From Mesorhizobium sp. M00.F.Ca.ET.216.01.1.1 (GTDB taxonomy: Bacteria > Pseudomonadota > Alphaproteobacteria > Rhizobiales > Rhizobiaceae), in the NCBI RefSeq assembly GCF_004010325.2, contig NZ_SADR02000027.1, positions 1 through 64,000 on the forward strand: 64,000 nt of DNA. The letters run 5' to 3'. The position numbers were made by a program, and so were the translations under genes. Below are positions 1-8,261 of this stretch, piece by piece. The notes beneath the pieces are model-generated. The model searched no databases. It saw only the letters and a list, made by a program, of their open reading frames with translations, and was not told where the DNA came from. Each line of letters opens with the position of its first letter. Position 1 is the first letter of the stretch.

Positions 1-192
1 ACCGGAGCGGACCAGGTAGCGCACGGCGTTGACCACCTCCCGGAAATCAACCTCGCGCGGACGGCCGCGACGCCCAGGCTTGGGCATCAGCGGCGCGAAC
101 TGCTCCCACTCCTCGTCCGTCAAATCAGACGGGTAGCGCCTGGTCTTCTTGGCGATCTGGGCCATCCGGCCACGGCTCTGCTCTGTCCACAT
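1..192 (-). CDS. IS5-family transposase, N-terminal part, cut by window edge
   Basis: The minus-strand reading starts with MWTEQSRGRMAQIAKKTRR and continues with YPSDLTDEEWEQFAPLMPKP and a GRRGRPREVDFREVVNAVRY stretch. That is the typical N-terminal DUF4096 domain of IS5-family (IS427-like) transposases, which cut and paste their own insertion sequence. Only 64 residues are inside the window; the catalytic DDE part lies beyond position 1. The element's inner end appears to fall near position 219, where a truncated dehydrogenase reading frame ends directly in its leader. Many IS5 members need a programmed frameshift to make a full transposase, so this may be the first of two frames. Confidence 0.8.
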   Translation of the reverse strand, partial: MWTEQSRGRMAQIAKKTRRYPSDLTDEEWEQFAPLMPKPGRRGRPREVDFREVVNAVRYLVRSG

Positions 193-217
193 CTAAAGCT
201 TGAATCACAACCAAGCC

Positions 218-402
218 TCAGACGGAACCCATAGCCAGCCGATTTTCAAAACGGTCTCTTAGATACTCTCCTCGACCGGTGACGGTTTCGATAGCAGCCA
301 TAAGACGACGAGTCGCAGCCGGCTCGCCGTGATGCCCAAGCACCAGGCTTGTCGTCCAGAACGAGCCGAGCGGATTGGCGATGCCTTCACCTGTAAATGT
401 CG
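218..402 (-). pseudogene. C-terminal remnant of an isopropylmalate/tartrate dehydrogenase-like protein
   Basis: The translation contains TGEGIANPLGSFWTTSLVLG followed by HHGEPAATRRLMAAIETVTG. This matches the C-terminal helix region of isocitrate/isopropylmalate/tartrate dehydrogenases (typically GKGIANPIG, then a helix around HLGE). The Rossmann-like body and the usual tail are missing. The frame runs into a stop at 218-220, inside what looks like the IS5-like element, and nothing upstream resembles the rest of the enzyme. I read it as debris of a decarboxylating dehydrogenase cut by IS insertion and earlier rearrangement. The left limit of homology (about 402) is approximate. Confidence 0.5.
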
Positions 403-449
403 AAAGCGGAACCGTGAGCGCACTCCGCCCGCTGTGGAAGGCGACGTTC

Positions 450-1274
450 CTAAACCTTGAACGCGCCCCCATCTGCCCGTGCATCCACGTCGGTGATCAG
501 CATGTGCCCCGGCGATACTGTGATCGAGATCGCGAGTTCGGCACGAGCAAGAGCGTCTTGCGCGGTTAGGCTACTGGCCCAGAACACCGGGACCTCCCCT
601 TCCATGATTTCGACCGCATCGCCCCAGTCGGAAGCCATCAAATCTCTTATTCCGATAATCGATGGATCTCCGACATGGATGGGAGAGCCGTGGGCATGCG
701 GGAAGCGTGCGGTGAGGGCGCGAACCTTGTCGACGTCGCATCGTCTTATCGGGCGCATGGAGACGACCATTTCGCCACCAAACGGTCCGACGCGACAAGT
801 CTCGATCCTGGTTCGAAACTTGGGTGAGGCTTTGCCGCAGCCGATGCGGCGGAGTTTCACGCCCTTTTCGGCAAGCGCAGCCTCGACGGTCAGCGAACTG
901 CCGAGCGCGAAAGCGGCAAAATCATCCCGCCAAAGGTCGATAACGTCGGTTTTCTGACGGGTCAGCTCCCCGAAGTGATAAATGTTGTACTGGGGGGCAT
1001 CGGTGCGGATGTCGATATCGCCCAGCGCTGGGATCAATGGACTGCCGGCGCGACTGACGCCGACCAATGGACAGGGTTTCGGGTTGCGGATGCAAAACTG
1101 GTGGAAATCGCTGGCAAAGCTGCGGGGCACAATCACAACATTGGCCTGGAGCTTGCCGCGCGCAAGCCCTCCTGTATGCCCCTCATAGGCGCCCATTCTG
1201 ACAAGCCTGCGCAGCCTATCCGCATCGACTAGCCGTAGGTCTTCGAATATCGATGAAGTGGTCTGGCGAGCCAT
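450..1274 (-). CDS. DUF1445 (UPF0317) putative hydro-lyase family protein
   Basis: This 274-residue protein carries the diagnostic pieces of the DUF1445/UPF0317 family (YcsI-like, often labelled putative hydro-lyase or D-glutamate cyclase): FHQFCIRNPKPCPLVGVS, then GDIDIRTDAPQYNIYHFGEL and a later FGGEMVVSMRPI. The family is cytoplasmic and its reaction is poorly established. An open frame extends 33 codons further upstream, but the family core begins just after the ATG at 1274, so I chose that start; its ribosome site is weak. It is followed by dehydrogenase debris and preceded by a 164-base gap to sctT, so it is probably not part of the secretion operon. Confidence 0.75.
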   Translation of the reverse strand: MARQTTSSIFEDLRLVDADRLRRLVRMGAYEGHTGGLARGKLQANVVIVPRSFASDFHQFCIRNPKPCPLVGVSRAGSPLIPALGDIDIRTDAPQYNIYHFGELTRQKTDVIDLWRDDFAAFALGSSLTVEAALAEKGVKLRRIGCGKASPKFRTRIETCRVGPFGGEMVVSMRPIRRCDVDKVRALTARFPHAHGSPIHVGDPSIIGIRDLMASDWGDAVEIMEGEVPVFWASSLTAQDALARAELAISITVSPGHMLITDVDARADGGAFKV

Positions 1275-1438
1275 GGCTACCGAGGGATATGCGCGTTTTT
1301 CAGAGACACGTCGGGAGGGCGTAAGATCGTTGGCAGTTCGGCCGCTTGTCAAATTGTCAGAATCTTCCCTCAACGATAAATTGTATTTATTGGCCGACCA
1401 ACGTTACCTTCTATTACGATCCGCTAATCTTCCTCTTC

Positions 1439-2254
1439 TCATCGACAGGTACGGCAGCCGATCGCTTCTATCTGTCGGCCTGCCTCGTGCAGGAAGCCAA
1501 GATCCCGGTTCATGTAGAAGAGCAGGAAAGCCGAGTAGAGTACAAAGACGAGGCTGAAGACCAGCGTCTTCACGATCAGCGAAAGCGCAAAGACATTCAG
1601 GTGCGGTGAGGCGCGCGCCAAGAAAGCCAGCACAATGTCGGACAAGAGCATGCTGATGATGAGCGGGAAAACGAGGGTCAATGCCATCATCAGAATGCGG
1701 TTCAGCAGATCGAGGAAGATGCCGGCTGCGTCCTTGCTGAACACGGGCAGAAGTTGGTCGATCGGCCAAAGGCCATAGCTGTCGTAGAGACTGGTCAAAG
1801 AAAGTTCGAGGCCGCCGGCAGCCAGGTAGATCGTGACCATGATGACGGCGAGCAAGGTGCCGGTGGCACTCGTCTCATGGGTCATCATCGGATCGATCAG
1901 CGTCCCCATCGTGGAGCCGCGCTGCAGGTCCAGGATATCGCCCGCAGCCTCGGCCGCCCAGAACGGTATGCCCATCGCCAGCCCGAGCGTTACCCCGACC
2001 ACGACCTCCTTGAGCATGTACGCGACGATCATCGTCGTCGCGATGTCAGTGTTTGTCAGTTTGTTCACGATCATCGGAAAGACCGGAACCGCCAACGCCA
2101 GGGCAACGCCGTTGCGCAGAAGGCCGGATAGGGGCACACGCGAAAAGAGCGGCATCAGGAGCATGAATCCGGTCATGCGTGCGAGCGCGAAAGCCCCCGC
2201 CAAAAGATAGAACTGAAGCTCTTTGACCGAGGCGAAGAATGGTTCGACCGGCAT
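1439..2254 (-). CDS. sctT: Type III secretion export apparatus protein SctT (RhcT)
   Basis: The 271-residue polytopic membrane protein matches the SctT/YscT/FliR family in length and hydrophobic pattern: an N-terminal block around LLAGAFALARMTGF, a central helix starting MLKEVVVGVTLGLAMGIPFW, and a C-terminal pair near LLSDIVLAFLARASPHLNVF. SctT joins SctR and SctS in the helical export-gate complex in the inner membrane. It is the last gene of the minus-strand operon, 9 bases after sctS. In most rhizobial systems sctU follows directly; here sctU is about 28 kb away on the other strand. Confidence 0.93.
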   Translation of the reverse strand: MPVEPFFASVKELQFYLLAGAFALARMTGFMLLMPLFSRVPLSGLLRNGVALALAVPVFPMIVNKLTNTDIATTMIVAYMLKEVVVGVTLGLAMGIPFWAAEAAGDILDLQRGSTMGTLIDPMMTHETSATGTLLAVIMVTIYLAAGGLELSLTSLYDSYGLWPIDQLLPVFSKDAAGIFLDLLNRILMMALTLVFPLIISMLLSDIVLAFLARASPHLNVFALSLIVKTLVFSLVFVLYSAFLLFYMNRDLGFLHEAGRQIEAIGCRTCR

Positions 2255-2263
2255 CTGCGCGCC

Positions 2264-2533
2264 TCAACGCGTCACGACTGGGAATTCGTCCAGCGCCGTT
2301 GAGGCCTGCTCCGCGATCTGCTGGCCAAGCAGCGGGCCGAAGACGAGGATGACCAGCAGAATGACGACGAGCTTGATCGTCTGCGGCAGGGACTGGTCCT
2401 GAATTTGCGTCAGCGCCTGGGCAAGGCCGACAAGGATGCCGACGGCCAGCGCCGCGATGATCGCTGGGCTGGACGCGTACAGCACCGTCAAAAGGGCGCT
2501 TTGGACCTTCGCCAGGATGAAGTCATTGCTCAT
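2264..2533 (-). CDS. sctS: Type III secretion export apparatus protein SctS (RhcS)
   Basis: This 89-residue protein has two hydrophobic hairpin segments. One is around VLYASSPAIIAALAVGILVG; the other, after the conserved QALTQIQDQSLPQTIK linker, is LVVILLVILVFGPLLGQQ. Length and motif are characteristic of SctS/YscS/FliQ, which wraps around the SctR-SctT core of the export gate. It starts with ATG at 2533, 18 bases downstream of sctR, in a tightly packed operon. Confidence 0.95.
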   Translation of the reverse strand: MSNDFILAKVQSALLTVLYASSPAIIAALAVGILVGLAQALTQIQDQSLPQTIKLVVILLVILVFGPLLGQQIAEQASTALDEFPVVTR

Positions 2534-2551
2534 GCAAACCTCCCGGCGGCG

Positions 2552-3205
2552 TCAGCCATAACTCAGGATGAGGCCGTGCATCAGCCGCGACCAGCCATTT
2601 ATGGCGACGAAAAGGAACAGTTTCAGCGGGATCGAAATGAGGACCGGCGAGACCATGATCATGCCGAGCGTCATCAGGATGTTGGCAACAACGATGTCGA
2701 TGATGAGGAAAGGAAGATAAAGCAGAAAGCCGATTTCAAACGCGCGAGTAAGCTCGGATGCGACAAAGGCAGGAACAAGGATCGAAAGATCGTCGTCGTT
2801 CAGATTCTGGCGTGCCTGTTCCGGCCACAGGCGGCTCGTTCCATCGAGAAAGAACTGCCGCTCTTGCGGCTGGGTGAATTTCATAAGGTGCTGCTGCAAT
2901 GGTTCCCTGACCAGTTGCGCCGCCCTGGCGAGGTCGTCCGTAGTCTGGAACTGAACCTGCCCTTCCTGAAGCCGGCCCGACATCTCGCTCAGCAACGGCG
3001 TCGTGACATAGACCGTGAGCACGAGTGCTATGCCGTAGAGTACCAGATTGGGCGGCATCTGCTGGACGCCGAGCGCGTTGCGGATGAGGAACAGCACGAC
3101 CGAGATTTTCAGGAATCCGGTCATCGTGACGACTGCCAGCGGCAGCAAACCGACGAAGCCGACGGCGATCAGAATCCCAAGGAGGTTGGGCGAATTGTCA
3201 AGCAT
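2552..3205 (-). CDS. sctR: Type III secretion export apparatus protein SctR (RhcR)
   Basis: The product (217 residues from the ATG at 3205) is SctR/YscR/FliP. It has an N-terminal helix pair, the motif FLKISVVLFLIRNALGVQQM with the family's PPNLVLYGIAL continuation, a periplasmic stretch, and a C-terminal hairpin around LLYLPFLIIDIVVANILMTL. It forms the pentameric core of the export gate. The open frame extends 37 codons upstream, but that stretch overlaps sctQ and looks non-homologous. Starting at MLDNSPNLL gives an 8-base overlap with the end of sctQ, as expected for translational coupling. Confidence 0.95.
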   Translation of the reverse strand: MLDNSPNLLGILIAVGFVGLLPLAVVTMTGFLKISVVLFLIRNALGVQQMPPNLVLYGIALVLTVYVTTPLLSEMSGRLQEGQVQFQTTDDLARAAQLVREPLQQHLMKFTQPQERQFFLDGTSRLWPEQARQNLNDDDLSILVPAFVASELTRAFEIGFLLYLPFLIIDIVVANILMTLGMIMVSPVLISIPLKLFLFVAINGWSRLMHGLILSYG

Positions 3206-4304
3206 TGTCGAACATGCGGGCGATCCGCACGCCCAGACTCTCCCCGATCCGCACGATCTCGCCACGGCCGACGCGTTTGCCATTGGCGATGATGTCGACC
3301 GTTTCCTTCGCGACATGGGCGAGCGGAACGATAGCGCCGGGCGCGAGCTGCCTTACCTCCCCGAGAGGCATTGCCGTGCGGCCGAGTTCGAAGGCAAGCG
3401 CAACCGGCAACTCGTCCAGAGTTGACTCTTCCAATGTCTGGTCGGCATGCGGCGGCGTGTTCTGATTCATGGTCCACTCCCATTTCGATCCAGCGATTGC
3501 AGTCGGGGCGGCAAGCAATTGCGGCCCATCGGCAGTCAGGGCGGCCGGGGCATAAAGGCGCTCGGCAATGACGAGTGCCGCCACACCTTCTTCCTCCGCG
3601 TCATCGAAGAGCACCACATCGTCAGGACGCAGGCTTTGAAGCTCACCAAGGCTGATCGTAAGCGCATTACGCCAAAGGCAGACCGGCAGCGGGAATTCGC
3701 CTGGGATCGGTGGCTTCGCTTTTGTGATCTCGTCGAGAAAGCGGCCGATCCGCACGACCAGGCCGGCGTTATTCGTGTTCAAGACGCAGTCAATCGTCTT
3801 ATCCTTGCCGGTCATGACAAAAGCGAACGGGGTATCGCCCGAAACGGTATCTGCTTGTGCGACCGAGGTGATCGCGATCCTCTCGCCCAGCTTGCCCTCG
3901 ATCCATTCGAGATCGTCTTCGAATACCGATTCCAGCAGCAGTGCGGCGTGAGCGGGTGCCAGTCGTTTCACGTCGATTAGCTCGTCGGCCCTGGCAAGAC
4001 CCCGTTCGACAACAGAAAGCGGCACGCGCAATTTGCCCGCCGTGTCTGCGACAGTGAACGCAATCGTGCACAGCCGCTGCTCCACAGGATTGGGTGCCGG
4101 CCAGACCGCCGCGATCGCCATGGTTTTCCCCGCAATCGTCATCTCCGCGGGGGCACGGCGACGGTAGAAGGCGTTCAATGCCCCAACCTCCACAGCCGCA
4201 ACAGATTCCAATGTCAGCGGCTCGCCGACGCTCGAGCGTGTGGCCGTGCGTCTCACCGGTTCTACACGCGCTTTCTTTTTTGCCGACGCCAAGGCCTGAG
4301 GCAT
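3198..4304 (-). CDS. sctQ: Type III secretion sorting-platform (C-ring) protein SctQ
   Basis: This 368-residue protein ends in a SpoA-type domain (about residues 295-368: LDELPVALAFELGRTAMPLG to VGRGEIVRIGESLGVRIARM), the hallmark of SctQ/FliN-type cytoplasmic ring proteins. A second, more diverged SpoA-like region lies around residues 190-260. SctQ forms the pods of the sorting platform with SctK and SctL. The ATG at 4304 has a GGAAG ribosome site, whereas an upstream ATG at 4394 would overlap sctO by 59 bases, so the downstream start is preferred. The N-terminal two thirds is poorly conserved, as usual. Confidence 0.88.
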   Translation of the reverse strand: MPQALASAKKKARVEPVRRTATRSSVGEPLTLESVAAVEVGALNAFYRRRAPAEMTIAGKTMAIAAVWPAPNPVEQRLCTIAFTVADTAGKLRVPLSVVERGLARADELIDVKRLAPAHAALLLESVFEDDLEWIEGKLGERIAITSVAQADTVSGDTPFAFVMTGKDKTIDCVLNTNNAGLVVRIGRFLDEITKAKPPIPGEFPLPVCLWRNALTISLGELQSLRPDDVVLFDDAEEEGVAALVIAERLYAPAALTADGPQLLAAPTAIAGSKWEWTMNQNTPPHADQTLEESTLDELPVALAFELGRTAMPLGEVRQLAPGAIVPLAHVAKETVDIIANGKRVGRGEIVRIGESLGVRIARMFDNA

Positions 4305-4335
4305 CACACTTCCATATTCACGATCACTGATTGGA

Positions 4336-4824
4336 CTATCGTTCTGCAGGCAAGCGCGGTGGACTGCGATCGTCTTCCTCGGAAAGTTCGGCAAGCGCGA
4401 GGCGACGACGCGCCGTGCGTTTGGTCAGATGCTCCAACAGCCCGTCCAGCTTCGCCACCGCCTTCAGGCTCGCGCGATGATCATTGCGGGCTGCCGATAA
4501 CTCCGCTTTCCGTCGTTGCTCGGTGATGCCGGCCATCTTCTCGTTTTCCCGAAGCTGCTCGGTTTTTCTGGCGGCGCTCTCGAATTGTCCCTGAAGCCTA
4601 TAGAGGCTGGCGGCCTTCACCGGTTGTCCAACAAGCGAACCGAATGCTGCATCCTCGGCGTCGGCTGTGCGCTGGAGGTGTTCCGCGACCGCGGCGGCCG
4701 CCTCCTGAACCTCCCCGGCGGCCCGGTGCGCAGCGGCGTATCTCCTTATGACCGCTTCATTTGCGCGCTTTTCACCGCGACGCCTGAGGTCGCGCAATCG
4801 TGCGATTATGTCACGATCTTTCAT
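4336..4824 (-). CDS. sctO: Type III secretion stalk protein SctO (YscO/FliJ-like; rhizobial Y4yJ)
   Basis: A 162-residue, highly charged and almost entirely helical protein, with long coiled-coil stretches rich in Ala, Arg and Glu (for example KRANEAVIRRYAAAHRAAGE). It sits between the ATPase gene and sctQ, the exact place of SctO/YscO/HrpO and of y4yJ in rhizobia. SctO proteins are a two-helix coiled coil that links the ATPase hexamer to SctV. Primary sequence is weakly conserved in this family, so the call rests on size, composition and position. Starting at MKDRDIIARL gives a 14-base overlap with sctN. Confidence 0.8.
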   Translation of the reverse strand: MKDRDIIARLRDLRRRGEKRANEAVIRRYAAAHRAAGEVQEAAAAVAEHLQRTADAEDAAFGSLVGQPVKAASLYRLQGQFESAARKTEQLRENEKMAGITEQRRKAELSAARNDHRASLKAVAKLDGLLEHLTKRTARRRLALAELSEEDDRSPPRLPAER

Positions 4825-6169
4825 TGACGATCCCCCGCATGCGTTCGCGTGTCTTCTCGATGGTCTCGTGAGTGGCGGACGGCTGTCGCAGGAACGCGTT
4901 GATGGTGTCGATCTTCGCCACCGCCTCGTCCGCCACCGCATCGCTGCCCTTTTCGTATTCACCGACGCGCAGCAGCAATTCCACGTCGGCGTAGCGAGCG
5001 AGCAGCTCCCGTAAGCGGCCGGCGTCCGACCGATGCTCAGACGGCACCACCGTGTCCATCAGGCGGCTCCGGCTGCGCAGCACGTCGATGGCCGGGAAAT
5101 GATTGCGCTGCGCAAGTTCGTTCGACAGAAAGACGTGGCCATCGAGAAGCGCCTGGATTTCTTCGGCAACCGGATCCAGCGTGCCATCGCCCTCCAGAAG
5201 AACGCTGTAGAGGCTTGTAATGGAGCCGACGCGGCCAGGCCCTGAGCGCTCAAGCAGACGTGGCAGGACCGCGAACAGCGAAGACGGAAAACCGCGACGC
5301 GTCGGCGGCTCGCCTGAAGCAAGGCCAATCTCGCGCTGCGCACGGGCAAACCGCGTTATGTTGTCCATTGCCAGCAACACGTGCTTGCCTTGGTCGCGAA
5401 AATATTCGGCAATGCTGGTAGCCACATAGGCGGCCTTGACGCGCTCTATCGCAGGCCGGTCGGACGTCGCGACGACGATGATTGCCCGCGCCAGCCCTTC
5501 CGGCCCGAGCTGATGCTCGATGAATTCGCGCACTTCACGTCCGCGTTCGCCGACAAGAGCAACCACGGCAACATCTGCGTCAGTGCCGCTGACGATATCC
5601 GAAAGCAGGATCGACTTGCCGACGCCAGGCTCGCCGAAGATGCCGACGCGCTGCCCACGCGCGCAGGTGAGAAGCCCATCGAGGGCGCGGATTCCGAGCT
5701 GGATAGGCTCGGAAATCAAGCTGCGCTCCAGCGGAGATGGCGGATAGGCATTGACCGGATAGCTGCCGGTAATGCCATCCGGCGAAAGCGGCTTGCCATC
5801 CAATGGCTCGCCGAGCGCGCTGATCACCCGACCAAGCAGGCCGGGCCCGACGGGCACCAGCTGGTTCTTTCCGGTCGGAATGACCTCCGTGAGGCTTGAA
5901 AGGCCGGTGAGATCGCCAAGCGGAACAAGGATCGCCATCTCGTCCATGAGCCCAACGACTTCCGCCTTGGTTGCCCTGCCGGTTCCGGGATCGACGAGTT
6001 CGCATATCTCGCCGATCCGGACCTCCTCCACCGTCGCGTGAATGACCGTGCCGGTCACCCGCCGTACCCGCCCTTTCCTGGGTCGGCTGGCATCGTCGCG
6101 CAGGCCGGAACGCAGGTTCGGAACGATGGATGCGAGGCGGCTCTCGATCTTGGTGGCGGGACTTGTCAT
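4811..6169 (-). CDS. sctN: Type III secretion ATPase SctN (RhcN)
   Basis: A 452-residue AAA-type rotary ATPase related to F1-beta and FliI. The Walker A loop GEPGVGKS lies near residues 179-186, followed by ALVGERGREVREFIEHQLG and a Walker B region ending LLAMDNITRFARAQREIGLA. The type III family signature ASGEPPTRRGFPSSLFAVLP is present. The hexamer unfolds substrates and detaches chaperones at the base of the injectisome. Its start overlaps the stop of sctL by four bases and its end overlaps sctO, consistent with a translationally coupled ATPase-complex block L-N-O. Confidence 0.96.
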   Translation of the reverse strand: MTSPATKIESRLASIVPNLRSGLRDDASRPRKGRVRRVTGTVIHATVEEVRIGEICELVDPGTGRATKAEVVGLMDEMAILVPLGDLTGLSSLTEVIPTGKNQLVPVGPGLLGRVISALGEPLDGKPLSPDGITGSYPVNAYPPSPLERSLISEPIQLGIRALDGLLTCARGQRVGIFGEPGVGKSILLSDIVSGTDADVAVVALVGERGREVREFIEHQLGPEGLARAIIVVATSDRPAIERVKAAYVATSIAEYFRDQGKHVLLAMDNITRFARAQREIGLASGEPPTRRGFPSSLFAVLPRLLERSGPGRVGSITSLYSVLLEGDGTLDPVAEEIQALLDGHVFLSNELAQRNHFPAIDVLRSRSRLMDTVVPSEHRSDAGRLRELLARYADVELLLRVGEYEKGSDAVADEAVAKIDTINAFLRQPSATHETIEKTRERMRGIVNERS

Positions 6170-6786
6170 GCCGGCGCCTCGGCCTTTGATGAAATCGCAG
6201 CGGCAATGGCATTGAGCTGTGCGTCGATGCTGGCGTCAATGACGGCAATGTCGGTCGAGAGGATGCAAGCGCCCCTCGCCAGCGTATCGGCTGCGTCGAT
6301 CTCGACCGTCATGCCCAAGTTACTCTCGCGCAGGACCGCATCCAGTTCGTTGCGAACCCTGTCAACGGAAAGGGGATGAACCCGGACCTTCAGATATTTG
6401 GCGCGACGAATTTCAGTGACGGCCTGCCCGGCCGCCTTGGCGACAAGCATGCTCACGTCGAATTCTCCCAGCACTCGCCTGACGACATCGAGGGCTAGAT
6501 TGATGATTTCAGGTTCCAGCCCGCCAAGATAGCGATCTACCTTGACCGCGGTCTCGCTCACCAAGCGCGCGGCATCCGCGTCGCCTTGCGCCTTGCCGTC
6601 TTCATAACCCTGCGCATATTCGGCCGCATAGGCTCGCCGAGCGGCGTCGCGCAACTGCTGTGCATCACGCCTGGCGTCGTCGAGAAAGGCATACCCGTCC
6701 TGCCATGCGCGTGCCTCGGCGGCGCGCAGGATGCGGGCGTAAGGCCGCCTCGGCACATCATTGGTCGCTGTGCCCGGTTCGACCAT
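6166..6786 (-). CDS. sctL: Type III secretion ATPase regulator/stator SctL (NolV)
   Basis: The 206-residue product fits the SctL/YscL/HrpE/FliH family: an N-terminal Arg/Ala-rich coiled coil (AEARAWQDGYAFLDDARRDA), then a C-terminal domain beginning near LEPEIINLALDVVRRVLGEF. The family recruits and restrains the ATPase and bridges to SctQ. In rhizobia this gene is known as nolV. It lies between sctK and sctN, with a 5-base gap upstream and an ATGA overlap with sctN downstream. Confidence 0.88.
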   Translation of the reverse strand: MVEPGTATNDVPRRPYARILRAAEARAWQDGYAFLDDARRDAQQLRDAARRAYAAEYAQGYEDGKAQGDADAARLVSETAVKVDRYLGGLEPEIINLALDVVRRVLGEFDVSMLVAKAAGQAVTEIRRAKYLKVRVHPLSVDRVRNELDAVLRESNLGMTVEIDAADTLARGACILSTDIAVIDASIDAQLNAIAAAISSKAEAPA

Positions 6787-6791
6787 CTCGT

Positions 6792-7415
6792 CTAACTCAT
6801 CGCTCGTCGAACAATGACCGGACCGGTTTCGGCAAATGGTGCGGCCGTCGTCTGGTCAACAAGCTCGTGCGGCATCAGCTTGAGGCGAATCCGCATGCTC
6901 GTATCGCCGGGCATCGCCTGACACCACGCGCCCAGGCAACTCAGACCGTCGGCATAGACACGGCGGTGAATATCTTCCAGGGGCTCCAACGGCTGCATCG
7001 GACCGGCCAGATCGCGGTTGGCGACTGCGAAAGTGCACAGATCCGCGCCGAGTGCCGCCTGCAACGCGGCCGCTTCGCGTCCATCAATGGCGGCGGCCAG
7101 ACTGCCGGCCCAGTAGATCGCGCCCGAGCGAAGCGCAAGTCCCTCCAACTCCTCACCCGATGACAGAGCGATCGCCCGATCCACCTCATCGGCCGGTTCG
7201 TCGGCGACAGCGCCGCCGAGCCCGTAACGGTCGAGCAGAAGCTCCGACAATCGCTCATGCAGGCGTTGCGACCGTAGCATACGCTCGCAGGCAGCCTCGC
7301 TGATCGTGCCGTCAAAGCACTGCGCGAGTCGGGCCGCATCCGCATAGCCTGCGGGATTGGACATGAATGTCTGCCATTCTGGGCTGGCAGTTTGCTTCGA
7401 GCGGGTCTGGATCAT
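6792..7415 (-). CDS. sctK: Type III secretion sorting-platform protein SctK (NolU)
   Basis: A 207-residue soluble protein directly after sctJ and before sctL, which is the position of NolU in rhizobia and of SctK in other systems. It begins MIQTRSKQTASPEWQTFMSN and contains a conserved-looking central segment GAIYWAGSLAAAIDGREAAA. SctK caps the sorting-platform pods and contacts SctD. The family is weakly conserved, so gene order carries much of the call. The ATG at 7415 overlaps the sctJ stop as ATGA; an open extension upstream lies inside sctJ and is ignored. Confidence 0.78.
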   Translation of the reverse strand: MIQTRSKQTASPEWQTFMSNPAGYADAARLAQCFDGTISEAACERMLRSQRLHERLSELLLDRYGLGGAVADEPADEVDRAIALSSGEELEGLALRSGAIYWAGSLAAAIDGREAAALQAALGADLCTFAVANRDLAGPMQPLEPLEDIHRRVYADGLSCLGAWCQAMPGDTSMRIRLKLMPHELVDQTTAAPFAETGPVIVRRAMS

Positions 7416-8251
7416 GTCTTCTTCACGGGCATTGCAGAAGCGCCGAGCGCATAGACACCGGGCCGCCGATACCACTGGACGTAGGCCAGTCGGGCAGCCA
7501 GCGCGAGTATGGCCGCCGCCATGCCGTAGAACAGCCACTTCGCGGCGGCGAGGCTGTCTGGATGCAGCCAGAGGCCGAAGAATGTTGTGAAACCTGCCTC
7601 ACCGGTTCCCTGCTCGGGGGCTGTCGCGGCCACCGGAATGAGGGTGACGGATACATTGTCATAGGTCAGTCCGGCGATGCCTTTGGCCACCAGCATCTTG
7701 ACCTGCGGGATCAGCTCATTCATCGGAACGGATGCGCGATGCCGGATGAAGACGGAGGCGGATGATGGCACCAGCCGCTGTCTCAGCGGATCGTTTTCTG
7801 GTAGGACGAGATGAACGCGTGCGGAAAGCACGCCGTCGATTTCCGAGATCGTCTGCGACAGTTCCTGGCTTAGGCCATAGATCATCGTCGCCCGCTCTTC
7901 CACCGGCGAGGATACAAGCCCGTCTCTCTTGAAAACCTCGCCGAGCGTCTGGAACTCCTGTTTGGGCAATCCGCTTTCGTCTAGAATCGCCATGGCTTCG
8001 GCGAAACGGTCCTTCTGTACGGAGACTGTCATCTTGCCGTCCTTGCCGGCCTCGCGTTGGGCCGGAATCCCGTGACGCATCAGCGTGGCCACGATCTCGT
8101 TGGCCTGCCGCTGGTTGAGGTTGGAATATAGCTCCACGGAGCACGCCTGGAGCACTAGCATGCCCACCACAACGAGAGCGACGCGGCACCGGACGCCGCA
8201 TCGATTCAATGGTGTTGATCGCCGCGGCAAGGGTAGCGTGTGCACGAACAC
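7412..8251 (-). CDS. sctJ: Type III secretion inner-membrane ring lipoprotein SctJ (RhcJ)
   Basis: A 279-residue SctJ/PrgK/FliF-type protein. The N terminus has a lipoprotein signal peptide with lipobox LQAC (Cys37). Two ring-building domains follow (NQRQANEIVATLMRHGIPAQ and ISEIDGVLSARVHLVLPEND), then a C-terminal membrane helix (about 235-260) and a short basic tail. Its 24-mer ring forms the periplasmic face of the inner-membrane base with SctD. It lies 10 bases after sctI and overlaps sctK by four bases. Confidence 0.95.
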   Translation of the reverse strand: MFVHTLPLPRRSTPLNRCGVRCRVALVVVGMLVLQACSVELYSNLNQRQANEIVATLMRHGIPAQREAGKDGKMTVSVQKDRFAEAMAILDESGLPKQEFQTLGEVFKRDGLVSSPVEERATMIYGLSQELSQTISEIDGVLSARVHLVLPENDPLRQRLVPSSASVFIRHRASVPMNELIPQVKMLVAKGIAGLTYDNVSVTLIPVAATAPEQGTGEAGFTTFFGLWLHPDSLAAAKWLFYGMAAAILALAARLAYVQWYRRPGVYALGASAMPVKKT

Positions 8252-8261
8252 TCCGTAGCGC

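Noticed and set aside
2405..3292. 295-residue plus-strand frame opposite sctR/sctS
   Set aside because: Composition is Gln/Arg/Asp-rich with no structure; it is the antisense of two conserved export-apparatus genes.
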